Of a stretch of DNA of 64,000 bases, positions 1 through 11,390 are shown in pieces (the stretch's first letter is position 1; each line of letters opens with the position of its first letter). Origin of the DNA: Taiwanofungus camphoratus (lineage: Eukaryota > Basidiomycota > Agaricomycetes > Polyporales > Taiwanofungaceae); the NCBI GenBank assembly GCA_003999685.1, contig CP021224.1, positions 248,001-312,000 of the forward strand, written 5' to 3'. Made by a program: the position numbers and the translations under genes. The notes below the pieces were generated by a model, which was given only the letters and a program-made list of their open reading frames with translations, was not told where the DNA came from and did no database searches.

Positions 1-2449
1 ACAAGACCATCACTGTGTCGGTGGGAGACGGTAGGCCGCCTTTCATGTCTGATTTAATTATAGTTAACAGTGGGTCTAGATGGTTCAAAAGTAGAGGCCC
101 AAACGCCCGACGGTACTCGAGTATCCACTCCAAACCCTGCTCGCAGTCTACATACAGCGCCGACTCCACGCAGTGTGTCCACCTCCAAGGCGTCTTATGC
201 GGCGGCGCTCAAGGCGAAGCCGAGCGATTGGCATCTTGAGTTCTATATGGATGATCACAAACTTCCGTTGGATCTGACCATTTATGGAGCTATACACCAG
301 CACGAAGCACGTAAGAAGTCAGGATCCGTCCTTCCTCCTAGCATGATTTGGCAGGGAGTGTACAGTATCAAATTCAAGAAGGTACCTGGACCTGCCCCTC
401 CCTCGGAAGGTAATTATCCATTCTTAATTATTTGACTGTATAGTCGTCACTCACGATCAATGTCAGCGCGTGGGGACGATATCACATTCAGAAGCCGTTC
501 GCCTGGGCCGACATTGTCGTCTCTTCCGGATGATGCCCCTCATGCCAAGATTCTGCGCTTACTTCGTGTTCTGCATAAGTTAAACACGCAAGAAAATGAG
601 CGAGCCGCTGTGCCTGGTGCAAAGCATGTATTACCAGAGTCTGCGTTCGTGAACAACAAGCTCACCGCTAAGTTAACGCGACAATTGGAGGAACCTATGA
701 TCGTGGCGAGGTAGTCTTTGGCATTCACTCGCAGAAGTCGTGCTCATAAATTGTTTAGCTCATGTCTACCGGATTGGGCCCTCGATTTGCCACAGCATTT
801 CCCTTTCCTCTTTCCCTTTGCCACTCGTTATAACTTCTTACAGTCGACATCTTTTGGCTATGCACGCCTGATCCTGAAATGGCAGAGTCAGCAAACTCGT
901 GGGCAAGACACATCCCGACGAGATGATGGAGTTGGTTTCTTGGGTCGATTACAGCGGCAAAAAGTCAGGATTTCCCGCCAGCACATCCTCGAATCGGCCG
1001 TGAAGGTCTTTGAACTGTATGGCTCGTCTTCGTCCATTTTGGAGGTGGAATACTTTGAGGAAGTGGGTACCGGACTGGGTCCAACCCTAGAGTTCTACTC
1101 CTTGGTGTCAAAAGAGTTTGCCAGGAAGGACCTCAAGATATGGCGGGATGCGGATCCATTATTGAAGGGCCCGTATGTCCATCATCCCCTCGGATTATTC
1201 CCTGCTCCGATAAGCCCAAGTAGCATTGCCGATGATGGTGGACAGTGAGTCTTCTACCTCAGTGGAAATGTTTTTGTATCTGGACGAAATCTCATGCCCA
1301 ATTTCAGGAAGCGCACGCATATCTTCCGGGTCATCGGCCAGTTTGTCGCGAAAGCAATGCTTGATTCGCGGATCATTGATCTGTCATTCAACAAAATTTT
1401 CCTCAAGCTGATCCTTGGGGAAGAAGTTCCGTTGACGATTGACAATCTGAAGGTGAACCTTGAGTCTCACTTCTATTCAATCTCGTTCTGATAAATAAAA
1501 TCACCCAGCGCGTCGATCCTGATCTTGCTGCTTCCTTAACAAAGATCCAGGGTCTTGCCGTCATGAAAAGCCAAAATGAGAAGGTATAGTGGAGAGGTCA
1601 AGGAATCACTTACCCTGCTAACCGTTCTGTCCAGATTCGTCGGAAACTCGGAGTAATCGACGATGTTGCTGTTGAGGATCTCGCACTCGATTTCACCCTG
1701 CCTGGATATGACATTGAATTAAGGGTATGATTGTCTCCTAATGTATATCATTGAAAGCTGACATATATGTAACTACAAGTCGGGCGGACGAGACATGGCT
1801 GTGACGTCAGATAATGTAGTTCAGTACATTCATGAAATCTTTGACGCCATCCTTGGCAAGGGCGCTCAGCTGCAAGCGAAGGCGTTTCGGGAGGGATTCT
1901 CGAAGGTGTTCCCAATATCAGACTTGCAAGCGTTTACGTCGGACGAGTTGGCGATGCTTTTCGGCAACGCGGAGGAAGATTGGAGTCTTGAGAGTACGTG
2001 TCTGGCCTCCTTGTGATTGCATGCTGCTCATTTTGTATTCGCGGCAGCATTGAGCGAAGCATTGAAAGCAGACCACGGCTTCAATGTAGAGAGTCGTGCT
2101 ATTCGTGACCTACTTGAGATCATGTCGGAGTATGATACCCCCACAAGACGAAGTTATTTGCAGTTCATCACGGGCAGCCCCAAGTTACCGATAGGCGGTA
2201 TGTCTTATTCGTCGTAACCACTAGGAAACCATCTTTAATATTGACTTTCTAGGTTTCCGAGGGCTCAACCCTCCGCTGACAGTTGTGCGGAAACCGCACG
2301 AGTCGCCCCTGACCGCAGACGACTATCTCCCGAGTGTCATGACTTGCGTCAATTATCTGAAGCTGCCGGAATACTCGTCCAAGGCGGTGATGAGGGAGAA
2401 GCTACAGATAGCAATGAGAGAGGGCGTTGGCAGTTTCCATTTGTCATAA
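1..2449 (+). CDS. UFD4: HECT-type E3 ubiquitin ligase, UFD4/TRIP12-like (5' end outside window)
   Basis: This is the 3' part of a HECT ubiquitin ligase of the UFD4/TRIP12 class, which attaches ubiquitin chains to ubiquitin-fusion and N-degron substrates. The frame is already open at base 1 and runs through about nine exons separated by short GT-AG introns, for example near 410-470, 712-758 and 1247-1308. The conserved block [10 protein letters not shown] lies near 230-250. The HECT N-lobe signature FYSLVSKEF lies near 1095-1120. The C-lobe reads [18 protein letters not shown] near 2330-2385, where the Cys is the thioester-forming catalytic residue. The protein ends GVGSFHLS followed by TAA at 2447-2449, the usual HECT end. 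Family assignment is strong. The N-terminal armadillo-like region would lie left of the window. Confidence 0.93.
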
Positions 2450-2756
2450 TATTTTTGTTCGCGTTGTTGACCACATCATCCTGTATCTGTTCGCGCTGTG
2501 CTATTATTACTATCGTGTTCATTAGATAAACAACATTCCATTCCCATCCCCCATCTCAGGACATTAATGATAATCATGACTACGCGTTAAAGGTTCGAAT
2601 GTTGATTAATGTTCATCATTTATTGTCTTGTTTTGGAGGTTTTGCAGACTATCGAGACGTCCCGACGCGTCGTGCACGTGATGCACGTGCAATGCTGAAA
2701 AACTCACGGAAGGCCGAAACAAGCAAGAACTTAAGTCTTCCTGTCTTGCGACCACC

Positions 2757-3374
2757 ATGTCTAAACACCATCCAGGTGAGTTTCACAACGTTGAAATAAA
2801 TTTCATCAAGGCATACTCATTCTTCCTGAAGACTTGATAATGTGTAGGCGTCAGCCAGGCATCGGTGGGTCAATTGTTGACTTGTAGCACTCATGTGAAA
2901 TTGACTTCCCGCTCCCCCACAGCTATCGGACGTCTGTGCGAGAAATGCGATGGAAAGTGGTACGTAACATTCCTATCCTATTTGTACTACTTTTTGACCC
3001 ATCTTTGGCTTACAGCCCTGTGTGTGATTCCTACGTACGCCCTGAAACACTGGTGCGCATTTGTGATGAGTGCAACTTTGGTACTTACGGTGGAAGATGC
3101 ATCATCTGCGGTTCGCCCGGTGCGTCGTCTTGTTACTCATTTATTGTTTTAGCCAATCTCGTCATGTATCAACAGGTATATCCGACGCGTACTATTGTGC
3201 AGAGTGCACCAGGTTAGAGAAGGACCGTGATGGCTGCCCGAAAATAGTAAACCTGGGTGCAAGTCGGACAGATCTGTTCTATGAACGACGTCGTTTAGGT
3301 GAGTCATCCATCTCTGTTGCATGTTTCCAGTGCTGGTTATGAGTGATGTACTTGTAGGCTTCAAGAAAGGATAG
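2757..3374 (+). CDS. RDS3: RDS3/PHF5A zinc-finger component of the U2 snRNP SF3b complex
   Basis: This is a complete six-exon gene for a 110-residue protein, the same length as human PHF5A. It belongs to SF3b in the U2 snRNP, holds the branch-point region and is needed for pre-mRNA splicing. The start MSKHHP is followed after one intron by [11 protein letters not shown]. Multiple CxxC pairs follow ([37 protein letters not shown]), which form the intertwined zinc sites. The end [24 protein letters not shown] then GFKKG matches the family closely. Introns are GT-AG and about 50-75 nt. The ATG at 2757 sits in ACCATGT and is the only start that gives the family N-terminus. A candidate U1 snRNA gene lies about 255 bp downstream on the other strand. 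Confidence 0.96.
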
Positions 3375-3629
3375 TCATGTTTGTGCTGGGACAGTTCATG
3401 ATTTATCACATATTCTGTATTATTACATTCTCCCTTTTCTAGAAGGGCCCAATCCTGGACTCCTGCTTTGTAGTGGTATTAGTCAAGTTGCAATTGAAGG
3501 TATATACTTGCTTACAGTGGGTTTATTGATACCTATATACATATGAACAGTTTCATAGAATTTATTGGCAAGAGAGAACAACATAACACATTTACATAAG
3601 GTTAGGGTTAGGACAGCTGAGTGGCCAAG

Positions 3630-3802
3630 GGCCTGCCCAGCCCGAGGGCCGAAGCAGGACAGGAAAATATTGAGACGGTGCATGAGCCGGAGCCCATACA
3701 AACCGTAGGTTCCCCCTGAAGACATGGTCGCCGTGCTATGAGAGGCCCCCACGGCCCATAAACCCATGTACGTGAAGGAGCTTGTGCCATCAAGGTAAGT
3801 AT
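3630..3802 (-). ncRNA. U1: candidate U1 spliceosomal snRNA
   Basis: Reading the minus strand from 3802, the RNA begins AUACUUACC, the exact U1 5' end that pairs with 5' splice sites. A TATA box lies about 34 bp upstream. A strong hairpin at 3706-3675 has a 13-bp stem (ACGGU...ACCGU plus GUAUGGGC/GCUCAUGC) and a UCCG loop. Two of its pairs are G-U on this strand and would be mismatches on the other, which fixes the sense strand. An Sm-like A/U tract (AAUAUUUU, 3671-3664) follows, then a terminal hairpin at 3658-3632. Length (about 170 nt) and order match U1. A loop resembling the U1A site, AUAGCAC, is present near 3738. I did not find a clear U1-70K loop I consensus, so the call rests on the 5' end, promoter and 3' architecture. 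Confidence 0.62.
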
Positions 3803-3828
3803 GAGTTGTTCAGATGGCCACGCCTTTC

Positions 3829-3836
3829 CTTTTATA
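3829..3836 (-). promoter_or_regulatory. TATA box of the candidate U1 snRNA gene
   Basis: TATAAAAG is read on the minus strand and starts about 34 bp before the AUACUUACC 5' end. This is the spacing expected for a polymerase II snRNA promoter in fungi. Confidence 0.55.
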
Positions 3837-3967
3837 CAATTTCGCCCGTCGCGCACTGACCAACGTCTTAGGGTGGCTTCTCTGCTCTTCCGAGTCCCGA
3901 CTTAAAACCGGTTCACGCATCATATAGTTGTAGTCTGATCAATGTTTATATATCAATAGATTATGTA

Positions 3968-6962
3968 CTACCAGTAATCTTGCGCCCTGCAATTCACGAC
4001 TTCACCCTTCCCCCTTTTCTTTCGTTCAGCTTCCCACCTCTCAATCCACTTGGCCATTTTCCGCCTCGAATTCTCGCTACCTACATTCACGGTGGCAATC
4101 ATCTTTACCCAGTCCAACGAAAGTGCGAAACACGTCAGCTCGAAGAACGAGCTGTGCTCCGAGTACGGTACACCGTAAACCTGGAGTGCAGCTGTGGAGT
4201 TCTTCATCGGGCTGAGGTGGGCGTGCGTGAAAGTCCGGCTCTGAGAGCGCGAGATAACGGTCGCAATCGATGGCAGCATGTCTGTGCCCGCAGGAGCCGA
4301 GTAGCTAAAGAGTTGTGTGCAGCGCCATTCAGAAAGGGCTCGGCTAAGATACGTCGGAGGTACTCACGTCCATCCTGTTGGCCTGAAGCCTACAGCCTTT
4401 TTATAATGACCCTTGAACCTCTCGACGTAATCTTTGAGTCTGTCCGATGCAATCACTCCCAGGGGAACGAGGTGAATACCGGCCTCAATTGGATCCTTGG
4501 TGAGCAGTGCATGCAGCTCTGGGTCGGCCTGACAGCGAAGGATGGCAGCCTTACGCGAGTCGCAATAAACCTTGGTCTTGAGCTCTTGAGCAATGGCTTA
4601 TGGTATGAACAAGAGTTAACCGATATCTAAACTTTGGCCGCAGTAATGAAACACACCTTTGACGATACGCTCTTTGCCAATAGAATACGTACTACGAGCA
4701 GAATGTCATTTGTCAGTTCCAAAGGAAAGCAAATAGGTACTCACCCGACAACGACAAGAACTCGTCCCTGCTGGATAATTTCCTTATCATCGGGTCTATC
4801 CTTAACGGTGAGCCACGAGTCCATTGTCCGAGTCTTGTTCGCTTTGCTTGCGCCCTCATCGTCACGGAGAGACTCTCCATTGACGATCCGCCTTGCCAAT
4901 TCGGCACATGCCCCAATGACCTGAGGTTGAGGAGGGAAGCAATACTGCCCACACAACGTTTAGCTGGGCGGAACAAGCGATTATCGATTACGTCTCCGTA
5001 CCTTCGGGTCCAAGTAAGTCGTGTCCAGATATACGTGATCCAGCTTTTTGCCCTTGATTGCAGGATGCATGACGTGCTGTGGCGATGCACGGAAGTCTCC
5101 GCAATGTAGGTACCTGAAAGTCCTGAGCGAACCAACGAACGGAGACTTGAACGCGCTGTCGCCTGCATTGACTGTTTGAGGGCCCTCGAAGAGGAAAAGG
5201 CACGAGCCCGGACCTGACAGTGTGGTTATACTCATCAGCGATGGCTGCTAGAACAAGCGACGCGGAACTGACAATGGTTCGCCTCGATGGGTGTCACACG
5301 GACACCACCAGTGTCGGGGATGGTAGTCGCAACGTCCATCGGCAACGCATGCACCCACTTGGGATCGACAGCGAGCATGTGTATGATGAGGTTTGCGGTA
5401 CCTTCGGAGCAATATATGGGACCACTCTTCCAGTTCGACGACAGGTTCGTATAATGGTCTGAGTGCGCGTGCCTAGTAAAGCCTAGTCAGCTCCTTCCTC
5501 ACTATGAGCCTAGGTGTGCGGACACACGTCAGGAAGTACGCGGTGACGCCGGGAATGGCGCCGTAACGGAACGCGTCCACTGCGATGGGCATGCCCTGCA
5601 TGACTTTGTAGAACGGCGCCTTGCGGCGCCCGCCGTTCCCCTTCGTGGGCCGGAAGTTGCGATCCTCGGCGACAGTGGCCTCCTTCCATGCTTCGTTCTC
5701 CTTATGCGACGACATGAGCAGGGAAAATACACTGCTGTTATTGCCGCACCCTCTGCTTGACAAGTTGTCTTCCTTCTTGATAGGAGGGGGAGGAGTGGAG
5801 TGGGCATGCGGTGTTTGCAAGGACGAAAGAGGCCGGAGGGCTTTGCTTGATGACGTAGCAGAGGGCTGGCTTATTAAAGACTTGATGTCTGATGAGTTAG
5901 GATGTACTCCCGAGTCAATGCAGTCATTCACATGCTGGTGAATTTCCTGAAACCACCGAAAGGTCAATTGAGCATTTACACATTTATAGAGGGCTTGTCT
6001 ACCTCGTTACTCAGTCCCGTTAACAGTTTTGTGCACAAGGGACACGTCCCTACGTCCCCCTCTCCCTCCGTGGACGGCGGAGGCATGTCATCGAGGGTGA
6101 GATCAATGCCTACTTCCTCGTCTTCCAGCTCAGCTGGTCCGTCCAAATTGATGATATCCATCTCATCGTCGCCTGTGGCCCAATCTTCGTCTCGAAGCTG
6201 GAACAACTGTTCTTCAACGACGGCAGCATCGAGATCTATGGGTGCCTGAAAAGGCGTAGACTGAATATCGCGTCCTGCAATAAACTCTTGAGAAGCTATT
6301 CGGGCCTGAACGATTTCTATAGGATTAGTATTCGATGTGGGATCGCTTGATGTGGAAGGGACGACATCATTAACACCGCTAGATGCGTTGAGGATGTGCA
6401 CGGATGCACGAGGGGCACATTGTGACATCGATGTTGGCGGGAGTAAAAGCGACGGTACACCAAAAGGAGACATTTCGCGAGCATCTGCTAAGGTTTGCGG
6501 GGTGTTTGATCGCAGAAGCGCGGATGGCTCTCCGAACGGAGTGTCTCCTCTTACCAGATCTCCAAACGAAGGGCAAAGATCACCTTCCTGCCTGAGAGTA
6601 TAGACAGATCCCTCGACAAATAGCCGTGTAGAAGGGCCATCTCGTTGACCTTCGACTCGCTTGGCATGAAGACGTGAAACATTAGGTTTCACATCATTCG
6701 TCTCGACAAACTCAATCTCCTCGTCCTGGCTCGTGCCACGAGACCTTCCGTTTCTTGGGACAGACATCTCAACGACTTCACCGTCTGAGTCAATGACGAT
6801 GATGTCCTCGGAAGGAGGGCGCTTGACGCTTTTTGCCTTTCGTTCATCTGAGCGGGCTTTCTTCTTTATCTTGGGTTTCTTGTTTGCTCGAGAACCGTCG
6901 GACTTTGCGAAGAAATCATGTAAAGTAGCAAATTGGGGTGTCTCCTTCCGCTTTTTTGCCAT
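3968..6962 (-). CDS. PSO2: PSO2/SNM1-type DNA interstrand cross-link repair nuclease
   Basis: This encodes a metallo-beta-lactamase/beta-CASP 5' exonuclease that processes DNA interstrand cross-links. The long first exon (6962-6003, 320 codons) is mostly disordered. It opens with a basic segment and a PIP-like ATLHDFF motif near residue 15, and further basic KKPKIKKK runs look like a nuclear signal. A UBZ4-type zinc finger is split by the first intron: CPLCTKLL at the end of exon 1, HQHVNDC in exon 2. The catalytic domain starts at MPIAVDAFRYG and carries the metal motif HAHSDH, rebuilt across the intron near 5518-5460. The beta-CASP part includes LDTTYLDPK and GTYSIGKERI. The end ...CRAQDYW lies at 3971. 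The gene faces the candidate U1 gene's upstream side. The start ATG at 6962 is the first in-frame Met. Confidence 0.92.
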
Positions 6963-7424
6963 GAGAGGTTCACGCTCGTTACGAGCGTGGTTGTCAGTTT
7001 TACAGTAGAAAACGAGGCCCTATGAAAGAGAGAAGATTTTGTTCGAGGCCTGTCTAAGGCAAGTTATTCACGACTAAATGAAGGCCCTCGGTTTCTTTCG
7101 AACAAGGCTTGTTGACTCCTATTGAAATCAAGAGCGTGACAGTGATGATCATCGTAATTGAGATGTGACATCGAAGCCCGATTCGATCTCCTTGTTCCTC
7201 CAGCGAAAGAGCAGTCGGTGTGTACACTAGCGCGTAACGTCTTCAAGTTAAGTGTTTACTTTATTATTCTATTATCAGAAGCTTTTAATGACTCCTTGAC
7301 ATCCCACGTATCTTTCCGGCTCGAAACATCACTAGGAGAACATAGGTCGCCAATTCTCACCGCTCAACCGATCTGGAGTCCAACAATTTAAAGAGTGTCT
7401 AACTTGACTCAATCCCACATCCGG
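6963..7424. other. intergenic, upstream of PSO2
   Basis: This 460-bp stretch holds the presumed PSO2 promoter and the 3' flank of the next gene. I see no coding frame with a recognisable product, no repeat and no clear TATA box. Confidence 0.5.
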
Positions 7425-7953
7425 CTAAGTTTCCGAGTCTGTCTCTAAGAGAACAGGTAAGTGTTCCTCGATGTACTCCACTACTGCATCTGGCCCTTTC
7501 TCCACCTGTAAACCATACGGAAGGCTGAGAGTCTTCAGGCCTGGAACAGTCTCTTTGGCGACAGCCACAATTTCCTGGTAGCAGAGTATCACTCCTACCT
7601 GCCTTTGAATGACAGCACGCAACTACGCACCTGGGCTTGCTCTGGGGTCCACATAGACGCAGTGAACTGATGCACACTCAAGTTCTCTCGGTGTATCATG
7701 CGTGGAGGTTCCAGGAAAGGTACTCACCATGACATCGGGCTGTTCACGCGCCAACGTAGGTTTCACGTCTTCTACTTCTGTCAACACCGCAGTCAACTGA
7801 GCTTGGTACCTGCGCACCGAAGATTTACTCACTTTCTATGTTGGTCACATGCAGTATCGTGTACCGATCTTTCAAATCTTCAACCACACGACCTATAAGT
7901 CGTCTAGCACGTTCCGGCGCAGTGTTGACAGTGATCAACTTGACTACAGACAT
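7425..7953 (-). CDS. small conserved-looking protein of unknown function, four exons
   Basis: Four exons can be joined at consensus GT-AG sites into about 118 residues. The protein starts MSVVKLITVNTAPERARRLI, continues GRVVEDLKDRYTILHV, then REQPDVM, then FTASMWTPEQAQ, and ends in EIVAVAKETVPGLKTLSLPYG, LQVEKGPDAVVEYI and ...ETDSET. The regular alternation of a hydrophobic strand, an amphipathic helix and a Pro/Gly loop suggests a compact alpha/beta domain. There is no signal peptide or membrane segment. The choice of exon 3 (the frame reading ASMWTPEQ) is supported because it keeps frame across both flanking introns. A TATATATG lies about 60 bp upstream of the ATG, near 8013-8020 on the minus strand. 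I do not recognise a characterised family, so no function is assigned. Confidence 0.7.
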
Positions 7954-8160
7954 TAGGAGGATCACAAAATGCGTCTTGTCGATTGTTCTCACTCATGCTC
8001 AGTAACGCGGCCATATATAAGACGGAAACTATTTATGCCTTGTCCACGAGACAATGCTTCTGGCGAAAGCGGAGCGCGCTCTTGAAAGTCGACATGACAA
8101 AGAATCCCCATAATCCTCGAGCAGTTATTATATTTTCTATGGTAATGTAACAAATTGCCC

Positions 8161-8195
8161 CACTGAAAATCCCGTATCCCGTGGGATTTTCAGTG
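8161..8195. repeat. perfect 13-bp inverted repeat (hairpin) in intergenic DNA
   Basis: The left arm CACTGAAAATCCC (8161-8173) and right arm GGGATTTTCAGTG (8183-8195) are exact reverse complements around a 9-nt loop. The repeat lies about 195 bp past the carboxypeptidase stop and about 210 bp upstream of the start of the small gene. It could act in the 3' end of the former or upstream of the latter. Confidence 0.8.
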
Positions 8196-8389
8196 TGACC
8201 GTACGGTGCAATTCACACAGCATGCAGACAAAGCTGATGGATCATTAGCACGAGATGCGGAGAAAAACAAGAATACGTTCGTAGGAGCCACAAGTGCCAG
8301 ACCTTGGTCTTCTTGATAATTTATACAGTCCTAGTCCCATTGGCACAGCCGCGGTAGGACTTGTTCACAAACCCTCACAGCCAAAATGG

Positions 8390-11334
8390 TCATTTCCCGG
8401 TGGGAATAGGAGGTGATAGCGACCGAGCTGTTGGCGCATTTGGGACTGAGACGATGGTCGCAGTCGCCGTGGCAATGTAGCTCTGCCATGCTGCAATGGT
8501 CGCGGATGGGAACGTGTACGTCGACTGGGTTGCTCCCGATCCAACATAGATCCCCGACTGGCCAGGCATCACATCTTCAGCAAGAATCGAGTTCTCTCCG
8601 CCGACGATTTGTCCGTCAGTTGTGTTCACAAGGCCAGTTTGGTTGTTGCCGAGGACAAATTCTCTGAGAAAAACGTACGCCTGCGGAACGTGTGAGAGTC
8701 CGGCAGTAATTACACTTATCGGGAGAATTACAGACCAAGGCGGGTTGCTGCTCGGCAATCAGATGGCCTGCGCCTTTGAAGAGAAGGTATGACCAACCCC
8801 GTTCTTGATGCACGATGCCAGCGAAGTTGCCCTCATCATCGTACCAGGGAGTCGATGGTTTCCTCGTGAACCCTTGAATACCGCCAAATGTAGTGTTCTA
8901 CACAAGTGAGAGACTTGTCTGCAAGGTATATATACTGACGGGCCCCGAAACGCACCTGAATAACAACTGGAGTGGACGTCAGTAAAGGAATGTAAACAAA
9001 GTCCATTGGAGGGATACCGGCCTTGCGTGCCACGATGCGAGACAAGCGAATCGTCGTTCCCTGAATAGAGGATGACTTGGACATTCTTCATGGAGGCATT
9101 TGTGGCCAGTTCAGTGAGGAAAGCCATTGGCCTAGGCAGGCCGTATTCAGTCAGGGAGCGGACATACAAAGACCCGACTCACTCAACGCCTGCAAGCCTA
9201 ATTAGAGAAAGTTCGTTCGTAAATTTGTAAGCACTCACTAGGGTCCTCGCCATCTTCTCCACCTAGCCGCGGATTGCGCACATACAGTCAGCTCACGCAT
9301 TATCGAAGAGAAAGATGAGGCCATACCTAAGAATGGGTAATCAAACTCTCCCACCCATGGCCGACTCGTAGGTGCATGCAGCGCAGCTATCGTGCGGTTG
9401 TCTGAACGCGTACGTATCAGCGTTACCCGTACATGCCGACCAGAACATGCCGAGCTCACCATTATAGAAGACACTGCCGTCGATGGGAATTTCCGGGTTA
9501 AGAGCGTCGGGAATGTCGTAGACCTACATTCCTTATAAGCCAGGAGCGCGGCTGAAGATACAAGGTGACCTACGTCGAACCCGTCAAAACTTCCAGTAAC
9601 ACCTGTCAAAGAAAGATGATCAGTCGTGACACAACAGGCCAGAGAGTCACCAATGCTCACTCCATGGAAAAGTGTAGTTGAGGGCATACTCAACCACGGC
9701 GTCGTAGATGAAGCACCCGTACCACGGGTCGATAGTACCGTTCGCCCTCCCCGCCAAGTCGCGTTTCGCTTGCTCTCTTCGCAGGTGTCCGGAACGATGT
9801 CGTGCCCGCACGTTTGACTCGCCGTAACGAGCCCGCGCTTCGGCCCACAGCCCCCTCTTTGACCAAGCGGAGTCGCGTTTCGTCTTCTTTTGCATGTATA
9901 CTTGGTTCGCACGTCCCGAATCAGTGGGGTAGACTAGTTGAATATCAGCGAAGTGGCTGTCTTGGGGATAGGTTAGGTTCAAGTCATATCCACATAGATG
10001 CTCTCTGAGAGATGGAGTTCAGTCGCAACGTCAACAAAAGATACGAGAAGATGATACCCACTGTTCTCGGAACCACTCGAAAACAGCAGGATCGTAACCG
10101 ATAAGCTGTGGATACGTCTGTATGATAGTGGTCTAGGAATAATGCTAAATTGTCGGTTTTCGACAAGAGCAAGGAAACAGAGAGTGCATACTGTCGGAAG
10201 GTACTCAAATGTAGCTGCCGACCCGACAGTACCGTCTCCAATAGCAATTTTAGCCAGGTTCACTGGCGGATTGGATAGTGAAAAATACGTTTTAGTAATG
10301 TAAGGCTATGTGAGTCAATGCGCGAATCTTAACAATCTTGGTCAGTGTCAGAGATGGAACCAACTTACTATGTAAGTCCCTGAATAACTTTCCCCTGTTA
10401 GATACAAGGGCCGCGTCTTCAAACTGGGGAAAACTTTGACAAGGTTCCCAAGGAATCCCATCTTCGAAGCCTGTAATGAGATAACAGGCTGTGCTGCCAG
10501 CTTTTCCACTCACAAAGTCGGTGCCCATTTGATCTTCGTCGTAAACTGAACATATCCTGAGTATTTTGGGTTGAACAGTACAGTGATCGGTCGCGCTCAC
10601 CATAGCCGTCTTCATCAGCAGTCGCCCATCCCGTGCCTCTGTTAAGAGGTAGATTTATCAAAGGGGTGCGACAGTTTTTTGTACACACAACTTACACTGG
10701 TTGATCAATCCAGATATAGTCTGCCAGCCTGTTCCAGCTGTAGTTATTCTCATAAGCTGAATAGTTCGGATGAATGTGGATCGGCCCGTTCTTTGGGTGA
10801 CTAATATGAGACACGAAAAAATCAAATGTTGCACATGTACCTACCTCGTAAAGCAGTCCCAGAAGACTTGATGCTCCGGGGCTAAAGCGGGGGTATCGTA
10901 TGTGTATAGCTATGAATATCGACGTGTGGGAACCGTGCTTACCCTCCGTTGAGCCAGATACCCCAAGGCACATCACTCTGTTCATTCGCGCCCGCTGTAA
11001 GCGAGCCGTTCTCTTTCTCAAATGCCCAGAAGAACAAGGTGTTGTTGGGATGTCCCGCGCGCTGCACCCCGATGTTACCGGCAAAAGTACGGCCAAGGTC
11101 CCATGTCACGTTGGGTAGGGGATCCGTCACTTCAAAATCTGTAGGGGAGCATGGATAAGAACATGGCAGACGATCCGGTGGTTCTCGGTACTTACAATTC
11201 TGCCAGGCAGGGCTATAATCACCTTTTGGCATGTCAGGATACGCATGGGGCCAGCTGCTGGAGACTTGCGCCCTCACGGCGGGGAGCGCAGTTAACGACA
11301 CAAATGCCAGTACCACTGGTAGGACGTCCAGCAT
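8390..11334 (-). CDS. secreted serine carboxypeptidase, peptidase family S10
   Basis: This is a secreted or vacuolar exopeptidase that removes C-terminal residues at acid pH. The N-terminus MLDVLPVVLAFVSLTALPAV ending in RAQ is a typical signal peptide. The oxyanion segment reads WLNGG then PGASSLLGL across an intron near 10935-10860. It is followed by NRLADYIWIDQPVGTGW and the nucleophile motif LTGESYSGTY near 10410-10370. The catalytic Asp region is ILYSGNDDSLVSHRGTQ near 9090-9040, and the catalytic His region is GAGHLIAEQQP near 8780-8750. These occur in the canonical S10 order. Several N-x-S/T sites fit a secreted glycoprotein. The gene has many short introns, and the mature product is roughly 600 residues. 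A Ser/Thr-rich tail follows the His motif and ends PPIPTGK. Confidence 0.93.
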
Positions 11335-11380
11335 GGCCGATAACTCTTCCTGACAATACCAGAGAATAGTATGGGTCCAT

Positions 11381-11390
11381 CTTATATATA
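11381..11390 (-). promoter_or_regulatory. TATA box of the carboxypeptidase gene
   Basis: TATATATAAG on the minus strand lies about 48-56 bp upstream of the carboxypeptidase ATG, within the usual fungal TATA range. Confidence 0.5.

Noticed and set aside
3601-3612. Telomere-like GTTAGGGTTAGG
   Set aside because: Only about two repeat units, internal to the window and next to the snRNA candidate. No array.
3790-3802. A perfect 5' splice donor AAG|GTAAGTAT on the plus strand
   Set aside because: It is the reverse complement of the U1 5' end by definition. No plus-strand exon leads into it, and the TATA box and hairpins support the minus-strand RNA.
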